The notes: generated from the letters alone by a model not told the origin. Shown: positions 35,721 to 45,558, counted from the first letter of the stretch. The stretch: DNA of 63,245 nt from JAICMB01 sp035295125 (GCA_035295125.1 DATGJP010000001.1:1-63245); one strand, 5' to 3'. A program made the numbers and translations.

Positions 35721-35912
35721 CTACCACGCCGAGAACTCCGCGGCGTCTGGCATCTGAACGCCGGGATAGCCGCGCCCCGGTGCTTCAGGATCGCGCACAT
35801 CTAATCGTTGCGGGTTAAATCGAATGACTTCCGACAAGATGCGGCCGTCAGACAGTGTCTTGAGGTCGTTAGGCAGTTGACAGAGACACTGGTATAGCAT
35901 CATACTTACCAT
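35721..35912 (-). pseudogene. Possible protein remnant
   Basis: A 63-codon frame whose translation looks protein-like (for example LPNDLKTLSDGRILSEVIRF and RDPEAPGRGYPGVQMPD) and uses codons typical of the region. It overlaps the PadR promoter on the other strand and has no evident ribosome binding site, so it may be the C-terminal relic of a displaced gene. No family is recognised. Low confidence. Confidence 0.2.
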
Positions 35913-35934
35913 AGCTGGCTACATAGCCAGCTAT
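35877..35934 (+). promoter_or_regulatory. padR promoter with palindromic operator
   Basis: A -35 TTGACA (35877-35882) and a -10-like CATACT (35901-35906) are 18 bp apart. A perfect palindrome ATAGCTGGCTA-CA-TAGCCAGCTAT (35911-35934), with 11-bp arms, covers the predicted transcription start and ends 4 nt before the padR ATG. This is the arrangement expected for PadR autorepression of itself and the downstream permeases. Confidence 0.7.
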
Positions 35935-35938
35935 ATGA

Positions 35939-36274
35939 ATGGCCAAACATCCTAACGACCGACTCCAGGGGACCCTCGACCTCCTCGTCCTCAAATCCCT
36001 TGCCAGCCGCGGAACACTACACGGCTATGCCATCACCGTCCATATCCAAAGCATTGCCGGCGACGCCCTGCGCGTCGAGGAAGGCTCCCTCTACCCGGCT
36101 TTGCACCGCATGGCGCAGGACGGCTGGATCAGCGCGAAATGGGGGACCTCGGAAAACAACCGGCGCGCACGTTACTACACCATTACTCCCGAGGGCCTCA
36201 AGCAGCTCGCAAACGAGGAACGGCGTTGGGCCGAATTGACCGATGCGGTCGGGCGCGTCCTGAGGTTCGCCTGA
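35939..36274 (+). CDS. PadR-family transcriptional regulator
   Basis: A 111-residue winged-helix repressor. Signature segments are LQGTLDLLVLKSLASRG, HGYAITVHIQ, EEGSLYPALHRM and RYYTITPEGLKQL. This small type habitually precedes ADOP permeases in acidobacteria and ends at the C-terminal helix rather than having a long dimerisation domain. The start is the ATG at 35939, 4 nt after the palindrome; no Shine-Dalgarno sequence is visible within the operator. It probably represses itself and the two permease genes. Confidence 0.92.
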   Translation: MAKHPNDRLQGTLDLLVLKSLASRGTLHGYAITVHIQSIAGDALRVEEGSLYPALHRMAQDGWISAKWGTSENNRRARYYTITPEGLKQLANEERRWAELTDAVGRVLRFA

Positions 36275-36282
36275 GGTAAGCC

Positions 36283-39027
36283 ATGGCGTGGTGGGAACGA
36301 GTCTGCAATACCTTCCGTCTACGGAGCCTTGACAGTGATCTGGACGATGAACTGAAGCATCATATCGCGCTTCGGGCTGACGACCTTGAACGCCAGGGCT
36401 GGACGCGGCGCGAAGCCGAACGTCTGGCCAAACGGAACTTCGGGAACATGACCCTGCAAAAAGAGAGTATGCGCGAACGCGATATTACCGCCGGGATTGA
36501 GACGTTCCTAAGGGACATCCGTTATGCCTGGCGCCAATTCACGCGCAACCCTCTTTTCACAGCCGCGGCCGTCCTCTCGTTGGCCCTGGGCATTGGAGCC
36601 AACACTGCGATCTTCCACGTGCTGGACGCCGCACTGTTCAAATCCCTGCCGGTGCCTCATCCGGAAGAACTCGTCACGATAACGGACCCGCAGCGCTCCT
36701 TCGTTTATGACGGCATGCAGACCGGCCAGCGCTACTTTCTAAGCTACTCCGAATTTGTCGACCTGCGCGATCACACGAAAACACTGTCAGGGCTGTGCGC
36801 TGCCGAGACGGATCTCAACCGCTGGCCAATCCGGATCGGCGACGGGTCGCGCGAAGAAGCTCGCGGCCGCCTGCTGAGCGAGAACTACTTCTCCGTGATG
36901 GGCGTTGGCCCCGCCATCGGCCGCCTGTTTGCCCAGACGGACGCAACCGGCGTCGGCGGCGACCCGTACGCGGTGCTCAGCTACAGCTACTGGCAGCGTC
37001 GATTCGGTGGAGATCCGGCCGTATTGGGAACGCCGATTCATATCTATGGCGCAACGGTTACGATCATCGGCGTCGCGTCACGTGGCTTTCGCGGAGAGAC
37101 CGTCGGCGAGGACCCGGACCTCTGGTTACCGGCGCTGATGCAGCCGCGCGTCATGCCAGGCCGCGATTGGCTCCATGAAACTCCAGCCCAATCCGAGGAA
37201 AAAGTGATGTGGCTGCATGTTTTCGGCAGACTGAAACCGGGAGTGTCCATCACGGTCTCGCAAACCGAGATGAACGTTTTGTTTCACAGCATTATTGCTG
37301 CCGCCTATCCGGAAACAATGGCCCCCGATACCCGCGCGCGGGCTCTGAATCAAAGCGTTCTCGTGCGCCCGGCGAGCTCCGGAGCATTCGACCGTCGGGA
37401 CGACATGTCCCGGAGGCTTGAAATTCTATTGGCGCTGTCTTCCCTTGTGCTGCTGATCGCCTGCGCGAACATAGCGAATTTGCTTCTCGCGCGGGCAGCA
37501 GCGCGATTCCGTGAAGTGGGCATTCGTCTTTCAATCGGCGCGGGTAAGGGCCGCCTCGTGCGCCAGTTCCTTACAGAGAGCCTGCTGTTGTCGGTTCTGG
37601 GTGGTGCCGCGGGTGTGCTGGTGGCCGCGGCCGGGTCCCAAATCCTCACGTCACTGCTGTCCGACACAACCGATCCCATGCAACTCGCCAGCGGCTACGA
37701 TCCGCGAATGCTTGCCTTCGCCGGAGCCGTTACGCTGGCGACCAGCCTGCTCTTCGGCCTCGCCCCGGCCCTCCGCGCTACCCGCGTGGATATCAACGAC
37801 AGTTTAAAGGAAAGCCGCCACGGCGTTACCAGCTCGGGCAACCGGCTGACGCTTGCACGAATTCTCGTGATGGGCCAAGTGGCGTTGTCATTGGTGCTCG
37901 TGGCGGGCGCCGGGCTTTTCGTTCGGACCCTCCTGAACCTGCAAACGGTACGGGTCGGCTACGCAAAGGAAAACCTCCTTCTCATCGAAGTCGAGGGATT
38001 GACGGCAGGTTACAAAGGGGTCCAACTCGCGAATCTTTATCACACCATCGCCGGCCGCATCGCCACTGTGCCGCAGGTTCGAGCGCTGACCTATTCCCAT
38101 AACGGCCTGTTCTCGGGACATGAACAGGGTGACCTCATCGAGGTCGAGGGTTTTACACCGCGGGGCGATGATGACCGTGCGGCGCGCTTCGATGTGGTTG
38201 CAGCAGGCTATTTCTCCACGGTTGGCATCCCCATGATTCTCGGCCGCGACATCGGCCCGCAGGACAAAGCGCATGCGCCACGCGTATGTATCGTCAATGA
38301 GACCTTCGCCAGCCGCTTCTTTGCAAATCGTAATCCGATTGGGCGGCATGTGACCGATGTATGGGACGACACCCGGATCGTGATGGAGGTGGTTGGTGTC
38401 GCGAAGGATGCGCGCGACCACGACTTACGCGGCGATATTCTTCCGCGATTCTATGTGCCGCTGGATCAGGGCATGGGCGACATCACGCCGAGTGTCAATT
38501 TTGAAATACGCACCAACGGCGACCCGAAGCGGATCGCGAATGCCGTCCGGCAAGCCGTTCTCGATGTGAACCCCGATCTGCCGGTCACAACGGCGCGTCC
38601 TCTCGATGAGATGATCGCGCGATTCAACGCCCAGCCTCGCTTGATTGCACAGGTGTGCGCGATCTTTGGAGCCATCGCTCTCATTCTCGCCGCGATGGGC
38701 GTGTACGGGGTTCTCTCCCATAACGTCGCGCGAAGGACCAACGAGATCGGCATCCGCATGGCGCTGGGCGCGAGCGCCGGAGGTGTAGTCGGTCTGGTTC
38801 TGCGCGAAACGGGGTGGATGGTTGTCTTCGGTGTGTTCGCGGGAACGCTCGCGGCGGCGGCTTGTGCCCGCCTGGTGGCAACCCAGCTCTATGGGCTCGA
38901 GCCGATGGACCCGCTGACGATCGCCGCATCAATCTGCACTTTAGGGTTCACGGCTCTGGCGGCTGCCGTTATACCCGCGATGCGAGCCGCTCGTGTGAAT
39001 CCCGTAAGTGCGTTGCGTCACGAATAG
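36283..39027 (+). CDS. ADOP-type MacB/FtsX permease, copy 1
   Basis: A 914-residue permease of the acidobacterial duplicated orphan type. The N-terminal cytoplasmic segment (about 1-75, with DDELKHHIALRADDLERQG) precedes a MacB periplasmic core domain. FtsX-like membrane blocks follow near residues 380-500 and at the C-terminus (NEIGIRMALGAS). No ATP-binding protein gene is nearby, so it must borrow one or work without it. It starts 8 bp after padR and 8 bp before copy 2. Confidence 0.9.
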   Translation: MAWWERVCNTFRLRSLDSDLDDELKHHIALRADDLERQGWTRREAERLAKRNFGNMTLQKESMRERDITAGIETFLRDIRYAWRQFTRNPLFTAAAVLSLALGIGANTAIFHVLDAALFKSLPVPHPEELVTITDPQRSFVYDGMQTGQRYFLSYSEFVDLRDHTKTLSGLCAAETDLNRWPIRIGDGSREEARGRLLSENYFSVMGVGPAIGRLFAQTDATGVGGDPYAVLSYSYWQRRFGGDPAVLGTPIHIYGATVTIIGVASRGFRGETVGEDPDLWLPALMQPRVMPGRDWLHETPAQSEEKVMWLHVFGRLKPGVSITVSQTEMNVLFHSIIAAAYPETMAPDTRARALNQSVLVRPASSGAFDRRDDMSRRLEILLALSSLVLLIACANIANLLLARAAARFREVGIRLSIGAGKGRLVRQFLTESLLLSVLGGAAGVLVAAAGSQILTSLLSDTTDPMQLASGYDPRMLAFAGAVTLATSLLFGLAPALRATRVDINDSLKESRHGVTSSGNRLTLARILVMGQVALSLVLVAGAGLFVRTLLNLQTVRVGYAKENLLLIEVEGLTAGYKGVQLANLYHTIAGRIATVPQVRALTYSHNGLFSGHEQGDLIEVEGFTPRGDDDRAARFDVVAAGYFSTVGIPMILGRDIGPQDKAHAPRVCIVNETFASRFFANRNPIGRHVTDVWDDTRIVMEVVGVAKDARDHDLRGDILPRFYVPLDQGMGDITPSVNFEIRTNGDPKRIANAVRQAVLDVNPDLPVTTARPLDEMIARFNAQPRLIAQVCAIFGAIALILAAMGVYGVLSHNVARRTNEIGIRMALGASAGGVVGLVLRETGWMVVFGVFAGTLAAAACARLVATQLYGLEPMDPLTIAASICTLGFTALAAAVIPAMRAARVNPVSALRHE

Positions 39028-39035
39028 GATCGGTT

Positions 39036-41774
39036 ATGGCGATTTTTGAGCGATTGTGGAACCTCTTTCGCCCCCGCACCCTGGCGCGAGACCTGGAGGA
39101 CGAACTGCGCCATCACGTGGCGCTACGTGCGGCCGACCTGGAACGCTTCGGTCTACCGGCAGGGGAAGCCCGACGCCAAGCCGCACTGGCACTCGGAAAC
39201 GCGACTCTCGAGAAGGAGCGAATGCGAGATATGGACGTGGCAGCGTGGCTGGAAAGCTTCCTGAAGGATGTTCACTACGCATTGCGACAGCTTCGTCGCA
39301 ATCCGGGGTTCACCGTCGTGGCAGTGGTCTCGCTCGCCTTGGGAATCGGAGCGAACACCACAATATTCAGCGTGCTGAACGCGGCGCTCCTGAAATCGTT
39401 ACCGGTTCCCCATCCCGAAGAGCTCGTGATGTTGACCGATCCCGAAAGCTCCGGGACGTCCATCGGCAATATGGGAGGCGATCGAACACTGTTGACGTAT
39501 GCCGAATACGCGGCACTCCGCGATCACATGATTACCGTCTCCAGCCTGTGCGCAACGGAGTCGCAGTTGGACCACCTGTTCGTGCGCGTCGCCGGTGGGC
39601 CGCAGGAGGAAGTGTTCGGGCGTCTCGTCACCGAGAACTACTTCGTTCTCTTCGGTGTCAGTTCGGCGGTGGGTCGCGTCTTCACCGAAGCCGATGGTAC
39701 GGCAGTAGGTGCGGATCCTTATGCGGTGATCAGCTATGACTACTGGCAGCGGCGTTTTGCCGGCAGTCCTTCGGTGATCGGCACCCAAATTCGGTTGAAT
39801 GGCGCCACGCTAACGGTGATCGGCGTCGCTTCGCGCGGATTCCACGGGGAGGCGATCGGCCGTACCCCGGATATCTGGATGCCCATGGAGATGCAGCCGC
39901 TCGTGATGCCAGGACGTGATTATCTTCATGAGGACCTCAGCGCGTCACTCGACAAGGTGATGTGGCTGCAAGTATTCGGCCGCAGAAAACCCGGCGTGAG
40001 TCTTGCCGCAGTGCAGGCCGAGGCGAATGTTCTCTTCAAGAGAGATCTCGAAGCCGCGTATCCGCGTGCGCTGCCGCCGGAGAGGCGCCGGGAGCTGCTG
40101 GATCAACGGCTGGTTGCGATTAATGCCAACACCGGTGCGTTTAGTGGGCGCAAAGGTATTTCCAGCCAGCTTTTGATTCTGCTTGCTGTGGCCGGTCTGG
40201 TACTGTTGATCGCATGCGCTAATGTTGCCAATTTGCTACTGGCTCGTGCGGCCGCTCGTCATAAGGAGGTCGGCGTTCGCCTTTCGATCGGAGCAGGGAA
40301 GGGGCGACTGGTGCGGCAGTTCTTCACGGAAAGCCTGCTGCTTTCGTTTCTTGGCGGAGCGGTAGGCGTGCTGTTTGCGGCAGGAGCCTCCGAAGTACTG
40401 GTAAGGCTGCTCTCGACACGCCGCAGCCCGATGGCGCTGGCAACGAGCCTGGACACCCCGGTACTCGCATTCACCATTGGCATCACCCTGCTGACAGGTT
40501 TGCTCTTCGGCTTAGCGCCCGCATTGCGACTGTCGCGGATCGACATTAGCGAGAGCCTGAAGGAGAGCGGCCGCGGCCTGGCCAACTCGGGACGGGCGCT
40601 GAGAATGACGAAGGCGCTGGTGATCACGCAGGTTGCACTTTCGCTCCTGCTTGTCGCGGGTGCCGGGTTGTTTCTGCGGACTCTTTGGAATCTCCAGTCG
40701 GCGCCGGTCGGGTATGTTCGCGACCAGCTCCTTCAAGTAAGCATCGACGGCTTGACCGCGGGGTACAAAGGAACCCGGATCGTGAGTCTCTATCATGACC
40801 TGACGGGTCGACTGGGTTCGCTCCCGGGCGTCAGATCGGTGACTTATTCGAGAAACGGACTGTTCACGAACACGGACTCCGGCGATGATGTGCAAGTCGA
40901 AGGCTATGCTCCGCGCAACGAAGAGGACAACGGCGCCGCTTTTGACCGGATCGGGGCCGCGTACTTCTCCACGTTGGGAATACCGATAATTCTGGGCCGC
41001 GAAATCGAACGCTCGGACGTGGCGGGCTCGCAGCTTGTTTGCGTCATCAATGAAGCGTTCGCGAAACACTTTTTCGCCGGGCGCAACCCGATTGGGCGCA
41101 CCGTTTTCGTCGGGCCCGATAAGAAGACCCCGGTTACGGTGGTTGGTGTTGCCAAAGATGTACACGATCACCAGGTGCGCGGCGATGTCGATCCTCGATT
41201 CTACGTGTCGTTGGAGCAAGGTGTGGAGGGTGTTTCCCCTGGTGTCTACTTCGAAATCCGCGCATCGGGCGATCCAGCGCGTTTGTCGAATGCGGCGCGT
41301 AAGACAATTCTTGATGTGAACGGCGACATCCCTGTGAACACGCTGACGGTGCGGCAGACCATGGACAACGGCAATGCGCAGCCTCGCATGTTGGCGCGTC
41401 TCTGCTCGATTTTCGGCATCCTCGCGCTGGTCCTTGCTGCCGTGGGCTTATACGGAGTTCTATCGTACAGTGTCGCTCGGCGCACGAATGAAATCGGCAT
41501 TCGCATGGCTCTGGGCGCCGCGAAGAGCGGCATCGTCGCCATGATTTTACGTGAGACCGGTTCGATGTTGGCGGGTGGAGTGGTGGCGGGCGCCCTTGCG
41601 GTCGCTGCTTTCGGTCGGCTCGTCACGGCCTGGCTTTACGGTTTGACCGCGCTCGATCCGCTGACGATCTTCGCCGCTGTTGCGGCACTCTGCCTGGTGG
41701 CGTTGGTCGCGGGCTGCATACCGGCACTTCGTGCCGCCCGCGTGAATCCTGTAATGGCGCTGCGGCGCGAATGA
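39036..41774 (+). CDS. ADOP-type MacB/FtsX permease, copy 2
   Basis: 912 residues from ATG 39036 (MAIFERLWNLFRPRTLARDL). The open frame extends to 38814, inside copy 1, but that extension is out of frame with copy 1 and not family-like. Same domain order as copy 1: DELRHHVALRAADLERFG, a MacB core domain, then FtsX blocks with KEVGVRLSIGAGKGRL and NEIGIRMALGAAKSG. Clearly a diverged tandem duplicate. The export substrate is unknown. Repression by the upstream PadR is likely. Confidence 0.9.
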   Translation: MAIFERLWNLFRPRTLARDLEDELRHHVALRAADLERFGLPAGEARRQAALALGNATLEKERMRDMDVAAWLESFLKDVHYALRQLRRNPGFTVVAVVSLALGIGANTTIFSVLNAALLKSLPVPHPEELVMLTDPESSGTSIGNMGGDRTLLTYAEYAALRDHMITVSSLCATESQLDHLFVRVAGGPQEEVFGRLVTENYFVLFGVSSAVGRVFTEADGTAVGADPYAVISYDYWQRRFAGSPSVIGTQIRLNGATLTVIGVASRGFHGEAIGRTPDIWMPMEMQPLVMPGRDYLHEDLSASLDKVMWLQVFGRRKPGVSLAAVQAEANVLFKRDLEAAYPRALPPERRRELLDQRLVAINANTGAFSGRKGISSQLLILLAVAGLVLLIACANVANLLLARAAARHKEVGVRLSIGAGKGRLVRQFFTESLLLSFLGGAVGVLFAAGASEVLVRLLSTRRSPMALATSLDTPVLAFTIGITLLTGLLFGLAPALRLSRIDISESLKESGRGLANSGRALRMTKALVITQVALSLLLVAGAGLFLRTLWNLQSAPVGYVRDQLLQVSIDGLTAGYKGTRIVSLYHDLTGRLGSLPGVRSVTYSRNGLFTNTDSGDDVQVEGYAPRNEEDNGAAFDRIGAAYFSTLGIPIILGREIERSDVAGSQLVCVINEAFAKHFFAGRNPIGRTVFVGPDKKTPVTVVGVAKDVHDHQVRGDVDPRFYVSLEQGVEGVSPGVYFEIRASGDPARLSNAARKTILDVNGDIPVNTLTVRQTMDNGNAQPRMLARLCSIFGILALVLAAVGLYGVLSYSVARRTNEIGIRMALGAAKSGIVAMILRETGSMLAGGVVAGALAVAAFGRLVTAWLYGLTALDPLTIFAAVAALCLVALVAGCIPALRAARVNPVMALRRE

Positions 41775-41831
41775 ACGGCGGTCGGTTCTTAGCGTCTCAC
41801 TGAGCTTTGTAGGCGTGGAAGGGTGGAGCGG

Positions 41832-41850
41832 GCTTCAGCCGGCCTTTGGA
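41832..41850. repeat. Small GGCTTCAGCC hairpin motif
   Basis: GCGGGCTTCAGCCGGCC in the 165-bp gap between convergent genes (permease stop 41774, dehydrogenase stop 41940). It shares GGCTTCAGCC with the reverse complement of the hairpin at 50269-50290 (GCTGAAGC core). It could serve as a bidirectional terminator. Nothing else is recognised in this gap. Confidence 0.35.
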
Positions 41851-41939
41851 GGAAAACAGAAATCTCGAGACTCATTGACGAAAAGACTGCCTCCCGCCGA
41901 GCCTTGGACACCCTGCGCCACCCTCCAGACAGTTGGCTG

Positions 41940-42962
41940 TTACACCGTTACAATCACTTTCCCGAACTGCTCCTTATTTTCGAGATGCTGATGCGCCGCC
42001 GCAAGCTCGCTTAACGGGAACACCTTATCAATAACCGGCTTGAGCGTCCCGTTGAAGACGAACTTCAGCACCCGGTGTAACTCGCCCAGCGTGCCCATGT
42101 AGGAGCCCAGCACGGACTGTTGCTTGGCGAACAAGAAACGCAGATCGAGCCTCGTATCATAGCCGGTAGTAGCTCCGCACGTAACGATACGTCCGCCGGC
42201 GGCCATGCTTTCCATGCTCTTCGCCCAAGTCGCCTCGCCGACGTGTTCGAAAACCACGTCGACGCCGCGCTTGGCGGTGATCTTCTTCACTTCGGCCGAA
42301 ATGTCCTGGCTGTAGTGATCGATCACGTAGTCGGCGCCAAGCTCTTTTGTCTTGGCCATCTTCTGCTCGCCGCCCGCGGTCGCGATGACGCGGCAGTGGA
42401 ACATTTTGGCGATCTGCACCGCCGCCATGCCCACGCCGCTCGACGCGGCAATCACGAGCACGTCCTCGCCGGCCTCCAGCCGGGCCCGCGAGAAAAACAT
42501 GTGCCACGCTGTCAGAAACACGAGCGGGGCGGCAGCGGCCTGCTCGAACGTCAGGTTATCCGGAATCGGGATGACGGTATATTCCTGCGCCGCCATGAAT
42601 TCGCGGTTGCCACCGTTGATTCCGGTGCCCCAGAGCGTGTACTTCCGGCAGCGATTATCGTGGCCGGAAACGCACTGTTCGCACTGCCGGCAACTGGTGC
42701 CGGGCGACAGCAGCACGCGCTGGCCCGGCTTCACTCTCTCGCACAACTCCCCTACTCGCACCACTTCACCGGCAATGTCGCTTCCCAGAATGTGGGGCAG
42801 CTTCATACCCGGAAGACCCTTGCGAGCCCAGATATCCAGGTGGTTCAGCGAGCAGGCGCGTACACGAAGCAATACCTCGTTCGCTTTAATTTCGGGTTCT
42901 GGCACATCCTCATACCGCAGCACTTCGGGTCCACCGTGTTGGTGGATGCGAACGGCTTTCAT
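41940..42962 (-). CDS. Zinc-binding alcohol dehydrogenase / quinone-oxidoreductase-like protein
   Basis: A 340-residue medium-chain dehydrogenase/reductase. It has structural-zinc cysteines CRQCEQCVSGHDNRC, the GSDIAGEV segment and the cofactor motif AASSGVGMAAVQIAK. The preferred start is ATG 42962 (MKAVRIHQHGG), with AAGGAG 13 nt upstream. The open frame upstream (to 43052) overlaps the neighbouring gene and is not family-like. It lies 28 bp downstream of the Gfo/Idh/MocA gene, so the two may act on the same metabolite. Confidence 0.85.
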   Translation of the reverse strand: MKAVRIHQHGGPEVLRYEDVPEPEIKANEVLLRVRACSLNHLDIWARKGLPGMKLPHILGSDIAGEVVRVGELCERVKPGQRVLLSPGTSCRQCEQCVSGHDNRCRKYTLWGTGINGGNREFMAAQEYTVIPIPDNLTFEQAAAAPLVFLTAWHMFFSRARLEAGEDVLVIAASSGVGMAAVQIAKMFHCRVIATAGGEQKMAKTKELGADYVIDHYSQDISAEVKKITAKRGVDVVFEHVGEATWAKSMESMAAGGRIVTCGATTGYDTRLDLRFLFAKQQSVLGSYMGTLGELHRVLKFVFNGTLKPVIDKVFPLSELAAAHQHLENKEQFGKVIVTV

Positions 42963-42990
42963 CAGTTGATGTTTTCTCCTTCTCTCGATT

Positions 42991-44067
42991 CTAAGCTGAA
43001 TGAACCGCGGCGGCCTGATCGACGTTAATGACAGCCCGCATGGCGGCCGCAATCACTTCCTGGGCGCGCACGCCGTCGCGGTGGGAAGTCGGAAAAGGAG
43101 CGCCGCTGTTGCAGCAATCGATGAACTGCGAAAGTTCAGCTTTGTAGGCAAACCCGAAACGGTCCACAAATTCAGGCAGCGGCTGGCCGTAGTTTCTCAT
43201 CGGGAACATGCGGTGAGCGAGCGGCTCGCTGCGCCCCCGGCGTCCGTAGGCTTCCACGGTGATGTCGAAGAGCTTTTGATCGAAATGTCCGACGTGGATC
43301 TGGCCTTCCTCGCCGAAAATGATCGTCTCGACGCGATACCCAGACACATGGTTGCGGCTGACCTGCACTTGCGCCATCATCTCTTCTTCAAAATGCAGGA
43401 TCATGAGCGCGTCGTCGAAATCTTCTTCCGCGGTGGTCAGTTTGTGGGTGTGGATGCGGCTTCCGATCACCAGGCCTGAACGCGGCACACGGCCTGTGAG
43501 CCAAAGGATCTCGTCGACATTGTGAACCGCCATGTCGGGCAGAATGCCGCCGCTCTTGTACCCGTTCGGCGCCGGATTGGAGTCTTCCAGAGCGGAATAG
43601 ACCTTGAAAACGCGTCCGATGATTCCGCTGTCCATGAGTTCCTTGGCATAGTGCAGCGGTGGATCGAAGCGGCGCTGGAAAGCCAGCATCAGCGCATTGG
43701 GATGGTCGCGATCGAGCTCGGCGGCGAATTCGCGGTCCCCTTCGAGCGTTCCGGTGAGCGGCTTCTCCAGAAGGATGCGCTGCCCGGAGGCGATCAGCCT
43801 GGCCGCGTGTTGTCGATGGTTTTCGGTGGGAGTGACAATTACCGTTGCTTCGGCTGCCCCGGAGTGCGCCAGTTCATCGACAGAACCGAAGACCATCGCA
43901 TCGGAGCCGTGCTCCGCGGCCCAACGGCGGGCGCGCTCGACGTCGCGATCCACCAGGGCGGCCAGCACGCACGTCCCGGTGTCCTTAGCCAACTCGTGAA
44001 CGTGGAGGGCATGGATCGGACCCATCCGGCCCACGCCCGCTACGGCAACTTTCAGGGGTTGAGGCAT
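42991..44067 (-). CDS. Gfo/Idh/MocA-family oxidoreductase
   Basis: A 358-residue NAD(P)-dependent sugar or inositol dehydrogenase-like protein. The N-terminal Rossmann domain has VAVAGVGRMGPIHALHV, then VIVTPTENHRQHA and the catalytic-loop motif EKPLTG. The C-terminal domain includes GILPDMAVHNVDEILWL, with the conserved Asp/His. The substrate cannot be assigned, though inositol or scyllo-inositol is common for the family. Confidence 0.88.
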   Translation of the reverse strand: MPQPLKVAVAGVGRMGPIHALHVHELAKDTGTCVLAALVDRDVERARRWAAEHGSDAMVFGSVDELAHSGAAEATVIVTPTENHRQHAARLIASGQRILLEKPLTGTLEGDREFAAELDRDHPNALMLAFQRRFDPPLHYAKELMDSGIIGRVFKVYSALEDSNPAPNGYKSGGILPDMAVHNVDEILWLTGRVPRSGLVIGSRIHTHKLTTAEEDFDDALMILHFEEEMMAQVQVSRNHVSGYRVETIIFGEEGQIHVGHFDQKLFDITVEAYGRRGRSEPLAHRMFPMRNYGQPLPEFVDRFGFAYKAELSQFIDCCNSGAPFPTSHRDGVRAQEVIAAAMRAVINVDQAAAVHSA

Positions 44068-44088
44068 GACTTTATGGTAGCGTTGCGG

Positions 44089-45516
44089 CTATTTTTCGGT
44101 CCCGCCTGCTGTGTCGGCGTATTTCTTGCCAGCGTCTTCCCAGCGGTACGGGAGGATGTCGGGGATGACGCTCACTTCAGTTGTGAACTTGAACGGATAC
44201 TTGCCGGGGCCGGGATAAACGAGTTCGACGAAGAACGCCGTGAATCCTTTGGGCGGTTTTACCGCCTGGGCCACGTACACTCCCTTCTTCTCCTCTTTGA
44301 GAGGCTTCGAGGTGTACGCTTTGCCGATCGTATCTACGCGGAAATCGCGCGCATCCGGATTGGTCGCCTGCCAGACGTTCACCTCGCTGGGCGTATCCAC
44401 GACCTTCACCACCAGGGTCCCGTTTTTTTCCTTGGTCCAGGAGAAGCGCGGCCGCGCCTTGCCGAAGACGATTGCCTGGTAGAACGCGATCATACTCTCG
44501 GTAACGTCGGAACCTTCGAGGTTGTGCTTGGCGTTGGGAACATAGCGCACATGCTTCTCGTCCTGGAGGTCCTTGTAGTAAAACTGCGAATTGTCGGGCA
44601 GGAAGAACTGATCGCCTGACGCGTTGATCATGTATTTCGGCATGCGCATCTGCGGACGGTCGCGATAGACGTACGGATCCTCGATGTTCAGGACGGCCTG
44701 GTATTCCGGAGTGCCGATCTTGTGTGGGAACAGGCCGTGGCGCACGTAATCACCCAGCGCTGGTCCGAAGAACCCATATGCTTCGAATTGGTGCTTCGTG
44801 ATCTCCTCGCTGTTGAGGGCATCGATCACCAGGGGCATAATCGCGACCACTCGATGGTCGACCGCCCCCACCAGCCAGGTTGTCCAGCCACGCTTCGAGC
44901 CGCCCGCCACGACGAACTGATCGACCTTGACCTTGCCGCCGGCATCGCTTGCCATGAATTCCTGGATGGCATCCAGGGCGCGGACGCCGCTTTTCACCAT
45001 GGCAAGGCGGACCAGCCAGGTGTCGTCCTTGGTCGTGAAATGCTTCACGCGCGTGTAGGCGATGATGTCGTCCTCTTTGCGCGGTTTGTCCGGCGAGTCA
45101 GTGAATCGGAGGGGCTGATTCGGCACCATGCCGAGTTCCGCAACAACCGAGCCGGTTTCTGTTGCTAATCGCAACGCTCGTTCGGAGGGCTTCGAGGGCG
45201 CCGGCCCATCATTGCTGCCTCCGCCGATATAGAGAAAGCCCTTGTTCGTTGTCACCTGTTCCGGCCGCGTGATAGTCAGCCAGTGTTTCCAGATGGGTCG
45301 ATCTACGTCTTTCTCGGTGCGCCATTTTTGAGATGTCAATTCCAGCACGAACGTCTTGGTTCCGTCGCCGGGAATGGTGGTCACCAGACGCCATCCGTAT
45401 ACCGAATCGCGTTGCGCGACGTAGCGATCAAGAGCAGTTTCCTCGGCGGCGGCGCAGCCGGCCAAAAGCACAACGCCGGCGACGAGGGACGAGAGCTTCC
45501 TGTTAAGAATCCGCAT
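44089..45516 (-). CDS. PhoPQ-activated pathogenicity-related (PqaA-like) lipoprotein
   Basis: A 475-residue alpha/beta-hydrolase-fold protein of the PhoPQ_related family. The N-terminus from ATG 45516 carries a lipobox (VVLLAGC), so it is probably an outer-envelope lipoprotein. The nucleophile-elbow-like motif is VVAGGSKRGWTTW, and NAKHNLEG holds the presumed histidine. The longer frame to 45708 lacks a signal. A TATACT box lies 9 nt before the start, without a Shine-Dalgarno sequence. It is divergent from the DUF1080 gene with 42 bp between starts. Confidence 0.85.
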   Translation of the reverse strand: MRILNRKLSSLVAGVVLLAGCAAAEETALDRYVAQRDSVYGWRLVTTIPGDGTKTFVLELTSQKWRTEKDVDRPIWKHWLTITRPEQVTTNKGFLYIGGGSNDGPAPSKPSERALRLATETGSVVAELGMVPNQPLRFTDSPDKPRKEDDIIAYTRVKHFTTKDDTWLVRLAMVKSGVRALDAIQEFMASDAGGKVKVDQFVVAGGSKRGWTTWLVGAVDHRVVAIMPLVIDALNSEEITKHQFEAYGFFGPALGDYVRHGLFPHKIGTPEYQAVLNIEDPYVYRDRPQMRMPKYMINASGDQFFLPDNSQFYYKDLQDEKHVRYVPNAKHNLEGSDVTESMIAFYQAIVFGKARPRFSWTKEKNGTLVVKVVDTPSEVNVWQATNPDARDFRVDTIGKAYTSKPLKEEKKGVYVAQAVKPPKGFTAFFVELVYPGPGKYPFKFTTEVSVIPDILPYRWEDAGKKYADTAGGTEK

Positions 45517-45558
45517 TATCGAACCAGTATAGCCGCGGTTCGTTACACTAATTGCGCT

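Noticed and set aside
38814..39035. N-terminal extension of ADOP copy 2
   Set aside because: It overlaps copy 1 out of frame; the family-like N-terminus begins at ATG 39036.
36283..41774. A complete MacAB-type ABC exporter
   Set aside because: Only permease-type proteins are present; no ATP-binding or membrane-fusion gene is adjacent.
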